Source of the DNA: Elusimicrobiota bacterium
GTDB taxonomy: Bacteria; Elusimicrobiota; Elusimicrobia; Elusimicrobiales; Elusimicrobiaceae
Direction: 5' to 3'
Assembly: GCA_012523635.1 (NCBI GenBank)
Contig: JAAYTX010000105.1
Coordinates: 1 to 40,365, forward strand
Length of the DNA: 40,365 nt
Part shown: positions 1 through 8,402 of the stretch, in pieces
Layout of the letters: each line of letters starts with the position of its first letter
Position numbering within the stretch: position 1 is the first letter of the stretch
Made by a program: the position numbers and the translations under genes
The notes under the pieces: model-generated
Told to the model about the DNA's origin: nothing
The model's database searches: none
What the model saw: the letters and a program-made list of their open reading frames with translations, nothing else

Positions 1-93
1 CAGGAGGAAATCTTAAGGCGAAGGGCGGAACTTAAGCGATTGACGCTGGAGAAACGCAAGCAGTACAATCTGGCAGGGAGGGGCGAACCGTAA
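1..93 (+). CDS. C-terminal end of an unidentified protein (cut by window start)
   Basis: Frame 1 is open from the first base to a TAA at 91-93 and gives 30 residues, QEEILRRRAELK... ending GRGEP. The stretch is rich in Glu, Arg and Lys and could be a helical or coiled-coil tail. There is too little to assign a family. It reads in the same direction as the following cluster but is separated from it by about 90 bases containing an AT-rich palindrome, so it is probably the last gene of an upstream unit. It could also be chance open sequence. Confidence 0.4.
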   Translation, partial: QEEILRRRAELKRLTLEKRKQYNLAGRGEP

Positions 94-137
94 GCTTCAC
101 GCTAGGCAAAAGTGTCCAATAAGGTCTGAACCGCAAC

Positions 138-154
138 AATAATATGATATTATT
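138..154. promoter_or_regulatory. AT-rich perfect palindrome containing a -10-like hexamer
   Basis: AATAATAT-G-ATATTATT is a perfect inverted repeat with 8-base arms around one central base, in otherwise GC-rich DNA. TATGAT at 143-148 matches a -10 element at five of six positions and lies 37 bases before the first cluster gene. No good -35 is seen at the usual distance. The likely roles are the main promoter of the glycosyltransferase/radical SAM cluster, possibly overlapped by an operator. This is inferred from sequence only. Confidence 0.4.
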
Positions 155-185
155 AAGGGCCCGAGGGGGCGTTTAAGGGGTATTC

Positions 186-1457
186 ATGCCATCTGCCAAA
201 AAAATCAAAGCCTCGTCTTCCGCCAAGCCCGTATTGCTTGCCATTTTGCCGTTCCTGCCGTCGGCCAGCGGCGGCCGCAGTGAAGCCGCGCTGTTCCGTT
301 TTCTGACCGCACTGTCTTCGCGTTTTGAAGTGAAATGCGTACCGGAAGGCCCGCCCACCGCCACCCGCCTGGCCGAAGCCGCCCTTTCGGCCAAGGGCAT
401 GAAAATCTACGCGCTGGGCAAGCCACCCCAGCGGGCCGAACTGGATGCAGGCATCCGCGCCGTGATAACAGAAAACCATTCCGCCCCGGTGGTGCTTGTC
501 TGCGGGCTGGACCTCATAAACAGGCACCTCTTTCAACTGCGCCTGTTCGCGCAGGACAGAAAGTTCGCCGCCCTTCTGCTTCCCGAAGACCTTGGAAAGC
601 TCGATTTTTCCGGCCTGAACCTGGCCGAACGCACCATAAAGAAAGCCGACCTTATAAAAACCCTCTCCCACGCCAATGCCGTGCTTTGTTGCGACAGCGC
701 GGCGGCGGCCAAATTGCAGGCGGCGGCGCGTTTCCCCGTGCTTGGTCCGGCGCAGGGCCTGCGCGAGATAAACGCGCTGTTCCGCCCGCAGAAACCACGG
801 CGCATAGGCGTGGTGCTGCTGCCGCAAGCCTACAAAATGGCCGCGCCGCTGGCGGCCATGCTGAAACGCCAGCCGGTAACAGCCAGATTTTTCAAGGTGG
901 GCACAGTGGCCGAAGCCGCCGCCCGCATAATGTCCGGGCGCGGAACGGAAAGCTGGCTCCTGCTGTGCAGGGCTTTCACCTGCTCGCCGGAAATACCGGG
1001 CAAACTGCTGTTCATGTCGGAACTGTTCCGCGACGCCGGGGCCGTGATGCCAGCCGTCCTGCGAAAGCTGGACAACGCGCACGCGCTTCCGCACAACAAA
1101 ATGCTGGCCGAGGCCTTCGCGCTGTCGCGGCGCGGCCTGTTCCGCGAACCTTTTTACATCAACGAACCGGCCGTGCTGTGCCTCAACCGCGGGGCCCTCC
1201 TGAAAACCGGCGGAACCGACACCCGCTTCTCTTCGCCAGACTACGCGCTGACAGACCTTTGCCTGCGCATGTATCAGGCGGGGCACCGCACCATCACCGC
1301 CGAGGACCTTGCCGTTTTCACCGAAGGCGCGGCCAAGACAGCAAAAGCCGACACCGAAGAACGCCAGCTTGAGAAAGAAACACTGGCGCGCAAATGGTGC
1401 ATGGAAAGCCTCAAATTCATGGAACTGCTGGTTTCAGAACTGCACGCAAACAGCTAG
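186..1457 (+). CDS. Glycosyltransferase-like protein, degenerate
   Basis: This 423-residue cytoplasmic protein opens the cluster; an AAGGGG ribosome-binding site lies about seven bases upstream. The N-terminal half has alternating hydrophobic strands and helices (for example PVLLAILPFLPSASGG), reminiscent of a GT-B fold. The C-terminal part, around residues 340-390, reads DTRFSSPDYALTDLCLRMYQ AGHR and resembles the acceptor-side segment of GT2 enzymes (usually ED-DLCLR-R--G). No clear DxD motif or complete donor site was found. It sits directly before a GT4 gene with a two-base gap, so a role in glycan assembly is likely. Whether it is an active transferase or a degenerate partner is uncertain. 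Confidence 0.55.
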   Translation: MPSAKKIKASSSAKPVLLAILPFLPSASGGRSEAALFRFLTALSSRFEVKCVPEGPPTATRLAEAALSAKGMKIYALGKPPQRAELDAGIRAVITENHSAPVVLVCGLDLINRHLFQLRLFAQDRKFAALLLPEDLGKLDFSGLNLAERTIKKADLIKTLSHANAVLCCDSAAAAKLQAAARFPVLGPAQGLREINALFRPQKPRRIGVVLLPQAYKMAAPLAAMLKRQPVTARFFKVGTVAEAAARIMSGRGTESWLLLCRAFTCSPEIPGKLLFMSELFRDAGAVMPAVLRKLDNAHALPHNKMLAEAFALSRRGLFREPFYINEPAVLCLNRGALLKTGGTDTRFSSPDYALTDLCLRMYQAGHRTITAEDLAVFTEGAAKTAKADTEERQLEKETLARKWCMESLKFMELLVSELHANS

Positions 1458-1459
1458 CT

Positions 1460-2671
1460 ATGCCGGAAAAGAAACGCATACTGCTTGTAGCCCCACTGCC
1501 GCCCTTCCCGCCTACAAACGGCGGGGTGCTGCGCATCTTCTCGCTGGTGAATTTCCTCAAGGAACGCTTTTCCTTCTCCCTGCTTTGCTTCGCCGCCTCT
1601 GAAGGGCCGGAAAAATACACCCAGGGAATAGCGCTGGTGGCACTGGAAAAACTTTTCGACGAAATACACACGGTGCCGTACGAAAGCATAATTTCCGCCA
1701 GGGATTACGCCTGCCCGGGCCTGCCGCGCCTTGCGCTGGACTGGTATTCCCCCGCCATGGCGGCCAAGGTGCAGGAGCTTTCCGCCGAAGGCGGCTACGA
1801 CATAATGCATTTCGAGTTCCTGCAAATGGCGTTTTATTCGTGGTACGCCTCAGGCGTGAAAACCTTCTACACCGAACACGATTTGAGCCATGTCTCGCTG
1901 TTCAACTCCTATTTCCGCGAATGGACCGGCGCTTCCCGCCTGCGGCAACTGCCGCAATGGCTTAAAGTGGTGCGCTACCACAAAAAGGTCTGCTCCGGCT
2001 TTGACCATATAATCACGCTCACCGAAAAAGACACAGCCGGGCTTGCCCGCATAGTGCCCGGCGCGAAAGTGACGCTCGTCAAAACAGGCTCCGACCCGGA
2101 GCGTTTCCACTTCCGCCTCAGAAACGCCGACGAGAACGGCGACGCCATAGTCTATGTCGGGCACTACCGCCATTATCCCAACGAGGAAGCCGCCCTTCGT
2201 CTTGCGACGAAAATATTCCCGCTGGTGAAGCGCGGCTGGCCCGGCGCGAAACTCCAGCTTGTCGGTTCCGACCCGACCGGGAAGATAAAAGCGCTGGCCT
2301 CGCCTGACATTGCCGTTACCGGCACAGTGCCTGAGATACACCCCTATCTTTCTTCTGGCGCGGTTTTCGCGGCCCCGGTCAGGCTCGGCTTCGGCATCAA
2401 GGGCAAGGTGATAGAAGCATTTTTCTCCGGCATACCGGTGGTGGCCAGCCGCACGGTGGCCGACGGCATACCCGAAGCCCGCCACGGCCAGCACATGCTG
2501 GTGGCCGGCAGCGACGCCGATTTCGCCGCCGCCCTTGTGCGCCTGAAGCAGGACCCGGAACTGAAACTGCGCCTTAGCGCCAACGCCCACGACATGGCCC
2601 GCCGCTGTTATTCCTGGCCCGAACTGGCCTCCAAACTGGGCGACGCCTACGACAGGGAGCTTGCCGGATGA
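1460..2671 (+). CDS. Glycosyltransferase family 4 (GT-B fold)
   Basis: I take the start as the ATG at 1460, two bases after the previous stop, giving 403 residues. The longer ORF from 1394 overlaps the upstream gene and adds out-of-family sequence. The N-terminus MPEKKRILLVAPLPPFPPTN GG is the classic opening of retaining GT4 sugar transferases with a glycine-rich loop. The C-terminal Rossmann domain has IVYVGHYRHYPNEEA, VTGTVPEIHPYLSSGAVF and the donor-binding segment GFGIKGKVIEAFFSGIPVVA, where the E of the E-x7-E region is seen. It is expected to transfer a sugar from a nucleotide-sugar donor in the cytoplasm. The stop overlaps the next gene start (ATGA), so the two are probably translationally coupled. 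Confidence 0.85.
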   Translation: MPEKKRILLVAPLPPFPPTNGGVLRIFSLVNFLKERFSFSLLCFAASEGPEKYTQGIALVALEKLFDEIHTVPYESIISARDYACPGLPRLALDWYSPAMAAKVQELSAEGGYDIMHFEFLQMAFYSWYASGVKTFYTEHDLSHVSLFNSYFREWTGASRLRQLPQWLKVVRYHKKVCSGFDHIITLTEKDTAGLARIVPGAKVTLVKTGSDPERFHFRLRNADENGDAIVYVGHYRHYPNEEAALRLATKIFPLVKRGWPGAKLQLVGSDPTGKIKALASPDIAVTGTVPEIHPYLSSGAVFAAPVRLGFGIKGKVIEAFFSGIPVVASRTVADGIPEARHGQHMLVAGSDADFAAALVRLKQDPELKLRLSANAHDMARRCYSWPELASKLGDAYDRELAG

Positions 2672-3783
2672 CCGCGTCGACGCTCCAAAAAACCTCTCTT
2701 GCGCCGGGCGTGGCGGGCACCCTGGCGTTTTTGGACAAAATCAGGCTCAAAGGCCCCGCCAACGACGGTCTGGCCGAACTGCATATAGAGCTTACCCACG
2801 CCTGCAACCTCAAATGCCCCATGTGCCACCACTGGCGGATGAAAAACCCTCCGCCCGGGAAAATGCTGGACGCCAAATCCCTGGCGCGGATGCTGGACGG
2901 CACAAAAAAACTGGACGGCATAAAGGCGGCGACGCTCACCGGCGGCGAACCTTTCCTGCGCGAAGATTTCGCCGAAATAGCCCTGCTCCTGCACAAGCGT
3001 TTCCCGAAAGCCTCGCTGGGGGCGCTGTCCAACTTCCAGTCGCCGGAGCTTGTCCTGCGCCGCCTGCGGCAACTGCGCGGGGCCGGGATAAAGATGTTCT
3101 GGCTGGGGTCCTCGCTGGACGGCATCGGCCCCGGGCACGACGCCATGCGCGGCGTGAAAGGCGCATACGCCAATCTGCTCAAAACAACGGCCCTGCTGAA
3201 GCAGGAGTTCCCGGACATCAATTTCGGTTTCAACTACACCCTTACGCCGGAAAATACGGACGGGCTGTTTGAAACCTATCTGGCCATGGCCTCGCGCGGA
3301 CTGTGGCTGGGGGCCCAGCTGGTGGTTAACCAGGAAAACCTTCCCGCAAAAGAATATGCGTGTACGGACGCGGCCAGAACCGCCGCCGCCGCGCAGATAG
3401 AGCGCGTGCTGACGCATATCTGCTTCGCCGAACGCGCATACGAACTGATAAACAGCGGCAGAAGCGCCGAGAAACCCTGGCTGTGGACGCAGCTGGCCTA
3501 CTGGCACAACCTGCGCCAGTACGCGCTGAAGCCGCGCCGCCTGTTTGAGACCTGCGGGGCGGGGCGCCGCTACGCGATGCTGGCCCCGGACGGCAGCCTG
3601 TTTTTCTGCCCAGTCAAAAAACATCTTATGGCTGGCAACGCAGCCGAAGCTGGATTTGACGCGGCGTGGAATTCGCCGCAGGCGCGTTCCATACGCAAAA
3701 CCCTTTCAAGCAAAAAATGCCACTGCTGGCTGCACTGCATAGCCAACCCTGTGCTGGAACAGGCGGCGGGAGCGCTGAAATGA
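2668..3783 (+). CDS. Radical SAM protein with SPASM-like C-terminus
   Basis: This 371-residue protein carries the radical SAM cluster motif CNLKCPMC (C46, C50, C53), which binds the 4Fe-4S cluster that cleaves S-adenosylmethionine. TGGEPF at about 91 is the SAM-binding motif. The tail contains further cysteines (ETCGAGRRYAMLAPDG, FFCPV, KCHCWLHC), as expected for a SPASM or twitch domain binding an auxiliary cluster. SPASM enzymes act on peptides or on sugars and aminocyclitols. Placement between a GT4 and a GT2 gene with four-base overlaps on both sides favours a carbohydrate substrate, but that is inference. Confidence 0.85.
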   Translation: MTASTLQKTSLAPGVAGTLAFLDKIRLKGPANDGLAELHIELTHACNLKCPMCHHWRMKNPPPGKMLDAKSLARMLDGTKKLDGIKAATLTGGEPFLREDFAEIALLLHKRFPKASLGALSNFQSPELVLRRLRQLRGAGIKMFWLGSSLDGIGPGHDAMRGVKGAYANLLKTTALLKQEFPDINFGFNYTLTPENTDGLFETYLAMASRGLWLGAQLVVNQENLPAKEYACTDAARTAAAAQIERVLTHICFAERAYELINSGRSAEKPWLWTQLAYWHNLRQYALKPRRLFETCGAGRRYAMLAPDGSLFFCPVKKHLMAGNAAEAGFDAAWNSPQARSIRKTLSSKKCHCWLHCIANPVLEQAAGALK

Positions 3784-4535
3784 AGCCGGAATGCAGCATA
3801 GTCATTCTTTGCCACAACGACGCGCATTACCTGGAAAACTGCGCCAAAAGCGTTTTCCGCAACACGCGCGGAGTGCGCTACGAGCTTATTCTTGTGGATA
3901 ACGATTCAAAGGACAACGCCGCCGAGGTGATGCGCAAGGTGAAGAAACGCGCCCCCTGCCCGGTGAAAATAATCAGGACGGGGCAGAACCTGTTTTTCGC
4001 AGGCGGCAACCTGCGCGGCCTGCAGGCCGCCTGCGGCGACTACGTGATGTTCCTCAACGCCGACACACTGGTGCCGCCCGGCTGGCTGAAAACGCTTTTA
4101 GGGCATATGAGGGCCAACCCCAACCTTGGCATGATAGGCCCGCTTACCAACTCGGCCGTGGGGCCGCAGTTCATCAAAGACGGCTGTCCCGATTTCAAAA
4201 AACTGGACAGCTGGCACAAAGCCTGGGCCGCCAAACGCGCCGGACGCCCCGAATGCGTGCCGTGGATAATAGGCTTCTGCGTGCTGATGCCGCGCGCGCT
4301 GGCGCTGCGCACCGAAGGCTTCAGCGCGGCCTACGGCCCCGGCGGCTACGAGGATTACGACCTCTGCCTGCAGTTACGCCTGCTGGGGCTGGAAATAGCG
4401 GTCTCGCCGGACTGCTATGTGCACCACTTTGGAGGAAAAGGCTACGCCGGCATGGACTACCACGCCCTGCGCGCCACCAACCAGACTTTCTACTGGAACG
4501 CCTGGACCGCCAAAATTCTGGAGAGACTGCCATGA
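3780..4535 (+). CDS. Glycosyltransferase family 2
   Basis: I place the start at the ATG at 3780, which overlaps the preceding TGA (ATGA), giving 251 residues; the ORF listed from 3666 runs into the upstream gene. The sequence begins CSIVILCHNDAHYLENCAKS, followed by ELILVDNDSKDNA and GDYVMFLNADTLVPPGWL, where NADT takes the DxD metal and nucleotide-binding position. The later segment GPGGYEDYDLCLQLRLLG is the GT2 catalytic-base region (ED). It is a GT-A inverting sugar transferase, similar to rhamnosyltransferase-type enzymes of surface polysaccharide loci. Acceptor and donor cannot be read from sequence. Confidence 0.88.
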   Translation: MKPECSIVILCHNDAHYLENCAKSVFRNTRGVRYELILVDNDSKDNAAEVMRKVKKRAPCPVKIIRTGQNLFFAGGNLRGLQAACGDYVMFLNADTLVPPGWLKTLLGHMRANPNLGMIGPLTNSAVGPQFIKDGCPDFKKLDSWHKAWAAKRAGRPECVPWIIGFCVLMPRALALRTEGFSAAYGPGGYEDYDLCLQLRLLGLEIAVSPDCYVHHFGGKGYAGMDYHALRATNQTFYWNAWTAKILERLP

Positions 4536-5638
4536 AAAAGAACCCAGCACCAAACAAGCCTTTCTCGCCCGACAAGATTTTCGCGCACTCAAGGCGCATA
4601 GAAAACTGGCTTGAAAACGGCCATTCAAAGCCCGTCACGTTCGAACTGGACATCACCAACATCTGCAACAACCAGTGCCCCGGCTGCTTCGGGTTCTATA
4701 ACGGCCTCAACAGCGAGATAATGCGCTTCCACGAAATAGAGACCGTGCTGCGCCAAGTGGCGGCCTTCGGCGGCAAGGCGGTCACCTTTACCGGCGGCGG
4801 AGAACCGCTGACACACCCGCATTTCATTGAAGCCCTGCAACTGGCCAAAAGCCTGGGGCTGGACACGGCGCTCATCAGCAACGGGCTGGCCCTCACCCCG
4901 AACATAGCCGACGCCGTGCTGAAAAACTGCACCTGGACGCGCATCAGCTTGGACGCGGCCGAGCCGGAAAGCTACCGCCGCACCCATGGCATGGGCTGGC
5001 AGGCCTACGCCAAGGTGCTGGACAACATCGGCATGCTGACCGAGCGCAAGCAGAAGCTTAACTCGCGCTGCACCGTGGGCGTGGGCTTTCTCACTCACGC
5101 CGGGGCCGACCACAACATACACAGCTTCGCGGAGCTGTGCAAAAAACTGGGCGTGGATTACGCCCAGTACCGCCCGCTTCTGCGCCGACACGGCGAAAAA
5201 TCGGCCGACTATTCGTCCAAGGCCGTCCTCAGCGACATGCAGCGGGCCAAGAAGGATTTTTCGAACGGGCACTTCAAGGTGCTGTGCTCGGAGCACAAAT
5301 ACGCCAAGATTTCGGCGGGCCAGACGGCCCGCCCCTACAAAAAATGCTACGGCCACAACTTCGCGGCCGTCATCTGCGCGGACATGAAAATGTACCTGTG
5401 CTGCCATATGCGCGGCGTGGAAAAATACTGCCTCGGCGACCTGCGCAAGGACAGGCTGGCGGACGTCTGGAAGTCGGCGCAGCGCAAGAAAGCTTTCGAG
5501 AACATAAATTTCAGGGACTGCCCGCCCCTGTGCCGCTGCGACTCCTTCAACACCATACTCTGGGAAATCAAGGAGGGCCGCCTGCCGCGCAAGGATTGGC
5601 CCAAGGGCCTTGTCTGGGAGCATGAGAACTTCATCTAA
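4532..5638 (+). CDS. Radical SAM/SPASM protein
   Basis: The start chosen is the ATG at 4532 overlapping the glycosyltransferase stop, giving 368 residues; the ORF track start at 4253 is a shadow extension. ITNICNNQCPGCFGF holds the radical SAM cysteines C45, C49 and C52, and FTGGGEPLTHP is the SAM-binding motif. The C-terminus has a rich set of cysteines (CYGHNF, YLCCHM, YCLGDL, DCPPLCRCD) with the typical ...GDL...VW... spacing of SPASM proteins, pointing to one or two auxiliary 4Fe-4S clusters. It most likely performs a dehydrogenation, epimerisation or crosslink. The substrate is unknown. Confidence 0.87.
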   Translation: MKKNPAPNKPFSPDKIFAHSRRIENWLENGHSKPVTFELDITNICNNQCPGCFGFYNGLNSEIMRFHEIETVLRQVAAFGGKAVTFTGGGEPLTHPHFIEALQLAKSLGLDTALISNGLALTPNIADAVLKNCTWTRISLDAAEPESYRRTHGMGWQAYAKVLDNIGMLTERKQKLNSRCTVGVGFLTHAGADHNIHSFAELCKKLGVDYAQYRPLLRRHGEKSADYSSKAVLSDMQRAKKDFSNGHFKVLCSEHKYAKISAGQTARPYKKCYGHNFAAVICADMKMYLCCHMRGVEKYCLGDLRKDRLADVWKSAQRKKAFENINFRDCPPLCRCDSFNTILWEIKEGRLPRKDWPKGLVWEHENFI

Positions 5639-8402
5639 CCCCAAACGCGCCCTGGCGGCGCTGGTGCAGATGCCCGGCTGGGGCGTGGAAGCCCCCCCCT
5701 ACAGCCTGGCCTGCCTTGCCGCGTACATAAAGCAGAACACGCCGCACTCGGCCAAATGTTTCGATTTCAACCTGCGCTGTTACAGGGCGTCGCCTGCGCT
5801 GGCCCGCATGTGGGACGACAAGGACCTCTATTCCCTTTGGGAGGACGACCCGACCGTAGAGCGACTCTTTCAGGAGAACAGGGGGCTGTTTGAAGCCTGC
5901 GCGCGGGAACTGGTGCGCAGCGGCGCGCAACTGATAGGCTTCACCACCCACACCACTTCCTGGCGCCTCAGCCTCAAAATGGCGGAACTGGTGAAAAGCC
6001 TGGCGCCAGACCGGTTTATAGTTTTCGGCGGCCCGCAATGCTCGCTGGCCCAGGCCGGGCTTGAACTGGCGCGCCACCCCTGCGTGGACGCGACCAGCAC
6101 CGGCGAGGGCGAACTTGTGTTGTCGGCGATACTGGACTCGATAGCGGCCACCGGAAAACTGCCGCGACTGCCGGGCTTGGTTGTCAAAGACGGAAAAGGC
6201 GGCGTAAAAAACTGCGGCCCGTCCCCATTCCCGGTGAACCTGGACCATCTGCCCTACCCGGATTATTCCGATTTCGCGAGGGAAATGTCGGCTGACGTGT
6301 ATAAAAACCCGGCCCGTATAGAGATACTGGACAGCAGAGGCTGTCCAACCCGCTGCAACTTCTGCAGCGAATGGCAGTTCTGGCACTGCTACCGCAGCAT
6401 GAGCGGCGAACGCGTTTACGCCGAGGCCATGCACCAGCTCCGCCAAAACCCCAGGGCGGGGCATATCTACTTCATAGGCTCGCTAATGAACGGCAACCCG
6501 GCCGCGCTTGAAAAATTCTGCGACCTGGCCCTGGCGGGGGGCCTGAAATTCACCTGGGAAGGGCAGGCCAAGGTGCATCCGCGCATGACGCCGGAACTGG
6601 TGAGCAAAATGGCCCGCTCAGGCTGCAACTGGCTGGGCATAGGCATAGAGTCCGGCTCCGAACGCCTGCGCTCCAAGCACATGCACAAAAGCTTCACCAA
6701 CGCCAACGCGCTGGACTTCCTGAAAGCCTGCAAGGAATCCGGCATCAAAACCCAAATAAACATAATGTTCGGGCATCCGGGCGAGACGCGTGAAGACTTC
6801 AACGAAACCCTGAAATTCCTTTTGCAGGCCCGTCCCTTCATAGATTCTGTGCTGGCCAGCCAGTCCTTCTGCGTGCTGGACAAGCACACCGAACTTTACA
6901 ACCGCAGTTCCGAGTTCGGCATAGGCAACCGCGAGCATCATCTTTTCTGGCATTCCGACGGAGGGCGCAATACCTATCTGGAACGCTTCCGCCGCTACGA
7001 GGAGTTCTGCAAGCTGGCGCTGTTCCTGGGCCTGCCGGAATCCTCCGGCGTGGCGCGGGTGAAGCCGGATAAATGGTTCATGCTGGGCGAGTATTTCCGC
7101 CACATAAAAGATTTCAGGCACGCGTTGACCTGCTACAGGCGCTCCTACAAGCGCGAGAACATGAAAGAAACGGCCGCCCGGCATATCGACGCGCTGTCGC
7201 GCGAACTGAAACTGCCGCGACCGGACCTGCCCGCCGACAAAACCGGTGAAGCACCGCGGACGCAGGAGGCAAAGCCCTCTTTCGACCCGGAGTTCAGGGC
7301 GAGAAACCTGGCCCTGAACGAAAAGGAATTCGCGGAACGCGCGCTGGTGCTGGAGTCCACCCCCCGCTTCGTCACGCTCGGAACCCACTGGAAATGCAAC
7401 GCCCGCTGCGTTTTCTGCCAGCAGGACGACCTCCCGCTTTTCAACCCCGGCATTTACGATTCTCTGTTCGACAGAAAGCTGGGCCCGGCCCTGCGCGGCG
7501 CGGAAAAGATTTCCTTTGTGGGCTTCGGCGAACTGCTGTTGATGCCGGAAGTGGAGTCCTTCCTTGACAGGCTCAACGCCGAACTGCCCGACACCTGGAA
7601 AATATTCACCACCAACGGCTCGCCCCTGCGCATGGAACTGGACAAACGCTTCCTGCAAGGGAACTATTCTCTGCAAATCTCCCTGCACGCCCCGTATGCC
7701 GCCCTGCACAAGGAGCTTACCGGGCTGGACCGCTTCAACGAAATAACAGCCTCAATACGGCGGCTGTCTGCCCTGCGCCTGGAACACGGCAGACAGCGCA
7801 ACCTGCACCTGAGCCTGGTCTGCGTGCTAAACGAAAAAAACATAGACTGTCTTCCCGAAATGGCGGCTTTCGCTTCCGGCCTGGGCGTACAGGAACTGCG
7901 TTGCGAATATATGACGGTTTTCCGCCCCGAACTGGTGCCGCTGTCCTGCTACTTTTTCCAGAAGCGGACAAACCGGGCGCTGGACTCGGCCCGCGCAATG
8001 ACTGAGCAACTGCGGGCGGCAGGCATGGACCTGAAACTGCCGCCGTCGTTCGGCGACAAAACCGCCACAAAACCCTACGAATCCGGGCAGAAAGGCGAAC
8101 ATTCGGTCTGCGACGACCCGTGGCGGCACATCTATGTGGAAGCGCAGGGCACCTCCCTGCCCTGCTGTTTCTGGGGCGCCCATAGCGGCGACCTCAACAG
8201 ACAAAGCTTTCAGGAACTCTGGAACGGGACTTTTTACAGGCGCCTGCGTCAGGCCATGGCCGAAGGCAAGCCCCTGCCCACCTGCGCCAGCTGCGTCAGG
8301 CTGAAGGGCAATTCCATAGACAGGTTTGAGACGCATATGACAGCGCGCGGGGCCTTGCGCGCGCAGATACTCAAGGCCGCAAAACGGATGAAAAAGTCAT
8401 GA
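5610..8402 (+). CDS. B12-binding-like radical SAM fused to a second radical SAM/SPASM enzyme
   Basis: This 930-residue protein (926 if the ATG at 5622 is used) contains two complete radical SAM units. Residues about 15-200 look like a cobalamin-binding Rossmann domain (PPYSLACLAAYIKQ, LIGFTTHTTSW, FIVFGGPQ, TGEGE), though a DxHxxG motif is not seen. The first core has CPTRCNFC (C245, C249, C252) with IGIESGSERL and MFGHPGETREDF, as in BchE/MiaB-like methylases. A TPR-like linker follows at about 485-531 (WFMLGEYFRHIKDFRHALTC). The second core has CNARCVFC (C596, C600, C603), VGFGELLLMPE in place of GGEP, and a SPASM-like tail (SLPCCFWG, CASC). Two successive radical reactions, perhaps a C-methylation and another step, are inferred. 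It overlaps the upstream gene by 29 bases. Confidence 0.85.
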   Translation: MSGSMRTSSNPKRALAALVQMPGWGVEAPPYSLACLAAYIKQNTPHSAKCFDFNLRCYRASPALARMWDDKDLYSLWEDDPTVERLFQENRGLFEACARELVRSGAQLIGFTTHTTSWRLSLKMAELVKSLAPDRFIVFGGPQCSLAQAGLELARHPCVDATSTGEGELVLSAILDSIAATGKLPRLPGLVVKDGKGGVKNCGPSPFPVNLDHLPYPDYSDFAREMSADVYKNPARIEILDSRGCPTRCNFCSEWQFWHCYRSMSGERVYAEAMHQLRQNPRAGHIYFIGSLMNGNPAALEKFCDLALAGGLKFTWEGQAKVHPRMTPELVSKMARSGCNWLGIGIESGSERLRSKHMHKSFTNANALDFLKACKESGIKTQINIMFGHPGETREDFNETLKFLLQARPFIDSVLASQSFCVLDKHTELYNRSSEFGIGNREHHLFWHSDGGRNTYLERFRRYEEFCKLALFLGLPESSGVARVKPDKWFMLGEYFRHIKDFRHALTCYRRSYKRENMKETAARHIDALSRELKLPRPDLPADKTGEAPRTQEAKPSFDPEFRARNLALNEKEFAERALVLESTPRFVTLGTHWKCNARCVFCQQDDLPLFNPGIYDSLFDRKLGPALRGAEKISFVGFGELLLMPEVESFLDRLNAELPDTWKIFTTNGSPLRMELDKRFLQGNYSLQISLHAPYAALHKELTGLDRFNEITASIRRLSALRLEHGRQRNLHLSLVCVLNEKNIDCLPEMAAFASGLGVQELRCEYMTVFRPELVPLSCYFFQKRTNRALDSARAMTEQLRAAGMDLKLPPSFGDKTATKPYESGQKGEHSVCDDPWRHIYVEAQGTSLPCCFWGAHSGDLNRQSFQELWNGTFYRRLRQAMAEGKPLPTCASCVRLKGNSIDRFETHMTARGALRAQILKAAKRMKKS

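Noticed and set aside
153-1286. Long minus-strand ORF (377 aa) opposite the first glycosyltransferase-like gene
   Set aside because: Composition is Arg/Gly/His-rich with no recognisable domain, and it mirrors a convincing gene on the + strand. It is a shadow ORF typical of GC-rich DNA. The same applies to the long antisense ORFs at 1850-2590, 2647-3624, 4625-5644, 6618-7709, 9841-11166, 15556-16647 and 24591-25457.
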